From Erysipelotrichaceae bacterium (GTDB taxonomy: Bacteria; Bacillota_I; Bacilli_A; Erysipelotrichales; Coprobacillaceae): DNA of 7,842 nucleotides. Under the pieces are notes generated by a model. That model did no database searches. It was not told the origin of the DNA and was given only the letters and a program-made list of their open reading frames with translations. Positions 6,613 to 7,842 of this stretch are shown piece by piece. Made by a program: the position numbers and the translations under genes. The stretch's first letter is position 1; each line of letters starts with the position of its first letter. Where the stretch lies: assembly GCA_021202205.1 (NCBI GenBank), contig JAJQDJ010000158.1, positions 1 through 7,842 on the forward strand, read 5' to 3'.

Positions 6613-7446
6613 ATGAAAACATGGCTTATTACAGGATGTTCAAGTGGAATTGGTGCAGGAATTGCAAAGGCAGTACTTGCAAGTGGAGATCAAGCAGTTG
6701 TTACTGCTAGAAACAAAGATAAAGTGAAAGATATTGTTGACGCTTATCCACAAACCGCTTTAGCTGTTTCTTTAGATGTCACTGATAATGAAAGTATTAC
6801 AAATGCAGTTAAAGAAGCAAATGCAAAATTTGGAACAATTGATGTATTAATCAATAATGCTGGCTATGGATATCGTAGTGCTGTGGAAGAAGGCGAGGAT
6901 GAAGAAATTCAAAAGCTTTTCCAAACAAACTTATTTGGCCCTATCAATGTGATTAAAGCCGTATTACCTGGTATGCGTGCACAAAAGTCAGGTGCTATCC
7001 TTAATGTCACTTCCATTACAGCAGCAAGATCAGCTGTTGGTTCTGGATACTATGCTTCTTCTAAAGCTGCTTTAGAATTATTAACAGATGGTTTAAGAAA
7101 AGAATGTGAACCTTTAGGTATCAAAGTTATGGTTGTTCAACCAGGTGCTTTTAGAACAAGATTCTATGATGAATCTTCATTAAAAGGTACAAAAGCAGCC
7201 ATTGGTGATTATGAAGCAACCGTTGGTAAATCAAGACCAGGTAACTTTGAAAACAAACATCAACAAGCTGGTGATCCAAATAAAGCAGGAGAAATCATTG
7301 TCAAGGTTGTTAATAGTGATGAATATCCACAAATTTTAACTTTAGGTAAAGCTGCAGTTACAGCTGTTAAAACTACATTAGAAGCTAAGATTGCTGAATT
7401 AGATAAATATGCCGAATTATCTGCTTCAGCTGATTATGATGAATAA
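6613..7446 (+). CDS. Short-chain dehydrogenase/reductase (classical SDR, NADP-type)
   Basis: An intact 277-residue cytoplasmic classical SDR. The cofactor motif is TGCSSGIG (residues 7-14), T-A-R at 31-33 places an Arg after strand two and suggests NADP(H), DVT follows at 55-57, and NNAG is at 81-84. The catalytic tetrad is visible as N106, S134 (NVTS), Y147 and K151 (YASSK), followed by QPGAFRTRF, the usual PG motif after the active site. Such 270-290-residue SDRs annotated 'oxidoreductase' or 'SDR family NAD(P)-dependent' act on small ketones, aldehydes, sterols or quinones; the substrate cannot be told here. The ATG is preceded by AAGAAGGA, a good site 7 bases upstream. The gene has its own promoter region and a terminator, so it is monocistronic. 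Frequent use of AAA, GGT, GCT and GAA codons suggests good expression. Confidence 0.93.
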   Translation: MKTWLITGCSSGIGAGIAKAVLASGDQAVVTARNKDKVKDIVDAYPQTALAVSLDVTDNESITNAVKEANAKFGTIDVLINNAGYGYRSAVEEGEDEEIQKLFQTNLFGPINVIKAVLPGMRAQKSGAILNVTSITAARSAVGSGYYASSKAALELLTDGLRKECEPLGIKVMVVQPGAFRTRFYDESSLKGTKAAIGDYEATVGKSRPGNFENKHQQAGDPNKAGEIIVKVVNSDEYPQILTLGKAAVTAVKTTLEAKIAELDKYAELSASADYDE

Positions 7447-7473
7447 AGAACTATCAAATCAATAGTTCTTTTT
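7445..7473 (+). terminator. Intrinsic terminator of the short-chain dehydrogenase
   Basis: AAAGAACTAT (7445-7454) pairs perfectly with ATAGTTCTTT (7462-7471) around a seven-base loop, with the U-rich tract 7469-7478 interrupted by one C. The TAA stop (7444-7446) forms the foot of the stem. Confidence 0.88.
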
Positions 7474-7514
7474 CTTTTAAATAATTACTATAATATTTTA
7501 TTTCGTTATTCATA

Positions 7515-7535
7515 TAATATGATATAATCATATTA
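7515..7535. repeat. AT-only inverted repeat in the gap before the structured RNA
   Basis: TAATATGA (7515-7522) and TCATATTA (7528-7535) are perfectly complementary around TATAA. It includes two TATAAT boxes (7513-7518 and 7523-7528). CATATAATA at 7511-7519 recurs at 7591-7599, exactly 80 bases on. It could be an operator or tandem -10 elements, but chance is possible in DNA this AT-rich. Nothing else, and no ORF with a ribosome site, is seen in 7480-7600. Confidence 0.35.
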
Positions 7536-7592
7536 CAACATACATATTCTAAATATGGTTAAGAAAAAAGTATATTAATATTTTAATAGTCA

Positions 7593-7598
7593 TATAAT
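7593..7598 (+). promoter_or_regulatory. Candidate -10 box for the structured RNA
   Basis: A perfect TATAAT ends three bases before the GGTGTAG that opens the structured RNA; transcription would begin about 7604. No acceptable -35 is found at 16-19 bases, so either an activator is needed or transcription starts further upstream at the other TATAAT boxes. Confidence 0.4.
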
Positions 7599-7600
7599 AA

Positions 7601-7677
7601 GGTGTAGCGATGGCAACTCTACGGGGCCCATTGCGGAAAACCTGTCATTCTATATGAAATGGCAGGTTTTCTTTTTT
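7601..7677 (+). ncRNA. Structured leader RNA upstream of Abi_2 gene (putative AbiF-type antitoxin RNA)
   Basis: Markedly more GC-rich than its AT-rich flanks and strongly structured. TGTAG (7603-7607) pairs with CTACG (7619-7623), while CGATGG (7608-7613), inside that loop, pairs with CCATTG (7628-7633) beyond it, one pair being G-U: an H-type pseudoknot with stems of 5 and 6 bp that can stack directly. It is followed at once by a 14-bp U-tailed hairpin. The next gene encodes an Abi_2 (AbiD/AbiF-like) N-terminus. From memory, AbiF-type genes are preceded by a conserved small RNA and have been proposed as RNA-guarded toxin-antitoxin systems related to Cas13 ancestry; I cannot confirm this copy belongs to that family without a covariance search. 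Alternatives are a riboswitch or a leader-peptide attenuator. No known riboswitch consensus was recognised. Confidence 0.6.
7636..7677 (+). terminator. Intrinsic terminator between structured RNA and Abi_2 gene
   Basis: GAAAACCTGTCATT (7636-7649) pairs with AATGGCAGGTTTTC (7658-7671) over 14 bp with a single G-U pair and an eight-base loop, followed by six U (7672-7677). It would end a short RNA before the Abi gene, letting only read-through or antitermination reach the coding region, the arrangement known from type III toxin-antitoxin loci. Confidence 0.88.
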
Positions 7678-7690
7678 AAGGAGGTTAAAA

Positions 7691-7828
7691 ATGAAGCCGT
7701 TTAAGACAATTGACGAACAACTTGATTTACTAAAATCTAGAGGTTTAATTTTCACAAATGAAGATAAAGCCAAGCAGTATCTTCTGAATAATAACTCAAG
7801 TTTCGCACTTCAAAAATGGCATCATTAA
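7691..7828 (+). pseudogene. Truncated Abi_2 family (AbiD/AbiF-like) abortive infection protein, N-terminal fragment
   Basis: A 45-codon reading frame with an excellent AAGGAGG site (7678-7684) six bases before the ATG. Residues 1-35 match the opening of Abi_2 family proteins: KPFKTIDEQLDLLKSRGL, then EDKAKQYLLNNN, after which relatives continue with a YYN...GY segment and reach roughly 250-350 residues. Here the protein runs instead into SSFALQKWHH and a TAA at 7826-7828, so family resemblance stops after N35. Another frame is open from about 7793 to the window edge but does not clearly resume the family. A deletion, insertion junction or frameshift near 7793-7800 is likely. Family members are HEPN-containing and act in phage-triggered growth arrest; the catalytic region is absent here. 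Whether more of the gene lies beyond the window cannot be judged. Confidence 0.7.
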
Positions 7829-7842
7829 TATAAAAACATGGA

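Noticed and set aside
7610..7657. 15-codon leader peptide inside the structured RNA (ATG at 7610, TGA at 7655)
   Set aside because: Only a weak AAGG precedes it, and its bases are fully used by the pseudoknot and terminator stem. It remains an alternative attenuation model but is less supported.
7601..7677. Known riboswitch (preQ1, fluoride, ZTP, guanidine, THF)
   Set aside because: None of the core consensus strings I know could be placed on the sequence; the downstream Abi_2 gene also does not fit those ligands.

Overview
The window is AT-rich DNA with strong AGGAGG-type ribosome sites, sigma-A style promoters, tight gene overlaps and short U-tailed terminators. This suggests a low-GC Firmicute, plausibly a gut Erysipelotrichia/Coprobacillaceae-like anaerobe; the taxon is inferred from style and protein flavour only. 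No rRNA, tRNA, CRISPR array or insertion sequence is visible.

Layout: (1) 1-573: the possible tail of an upstream gene, then an intact short-chain flavodoxin (+) started by TTG, ending in a two-way terminator shared with the convergent gene. (2) 559-1943 (-): a two-gene unit, a UPF0303/HbpS-like gene followed through an ATGA overlap by an intact Gfo/Idh/MocA oxidoreductase. (3) 2044-5048 (-): a MATE efflux pump, a MerR-type regulator with a GyrI-like effector domain, and an RpiR (HTH+SIS) regulator, in overlapping order behind a textbook MerR promoter (consensus -35 and -10, 19-bp spacer, perfect 9-3-9 dyad) and ending in a terminator. (4) 5085-6509 (+): a divergent, intact second MATE pump with its own consensus promoter and a palindrome over the -10. 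(5) 6548-7473 (+): an intact NADP-type short-chain dehydrogenase with its own terminator. (6) 7480-7842 (+): an AT-rich promoter region, a compact structured RNA (H-type pseudoknot plus U-tailed hairpin) and the N-terminal piece of an Abi_2/AbiF-type abortive-infection protein.

Two things stand out. First, four of the five minus-strand genes are broken by single small lesions: UPF0303 by an in-frame TAA, RpiR by an in-frame TAG, MerR by a one-base loss in an A-run, and MATE by an in-frame TAA and TGA. Outside these points the proteins are full length and well conserved. All three stop codons are used, so stop-codon reassignment does not explain it; recent decay or sequence error does. The MerR operator itself is still perfect. 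Second, the RNA before the Abi_2 fragment has the layout of an RNA antitoxin (structured RNA, leaky terminator, toxin gene), while the toxin reading frame departs from the family after about 35 residues. It is therefore probably an orphan antitoxin RNA or a decayed AbiF-type toxin-antitoxin locus.

Functionally the window reads as a stress/efflux and redox accessory region: two divergent drug/metabolite exporters with an autoregulating sensor, three small redox-type enzymes, a sugar-phosphate-type regulator, and a defence remnant at the right edge.
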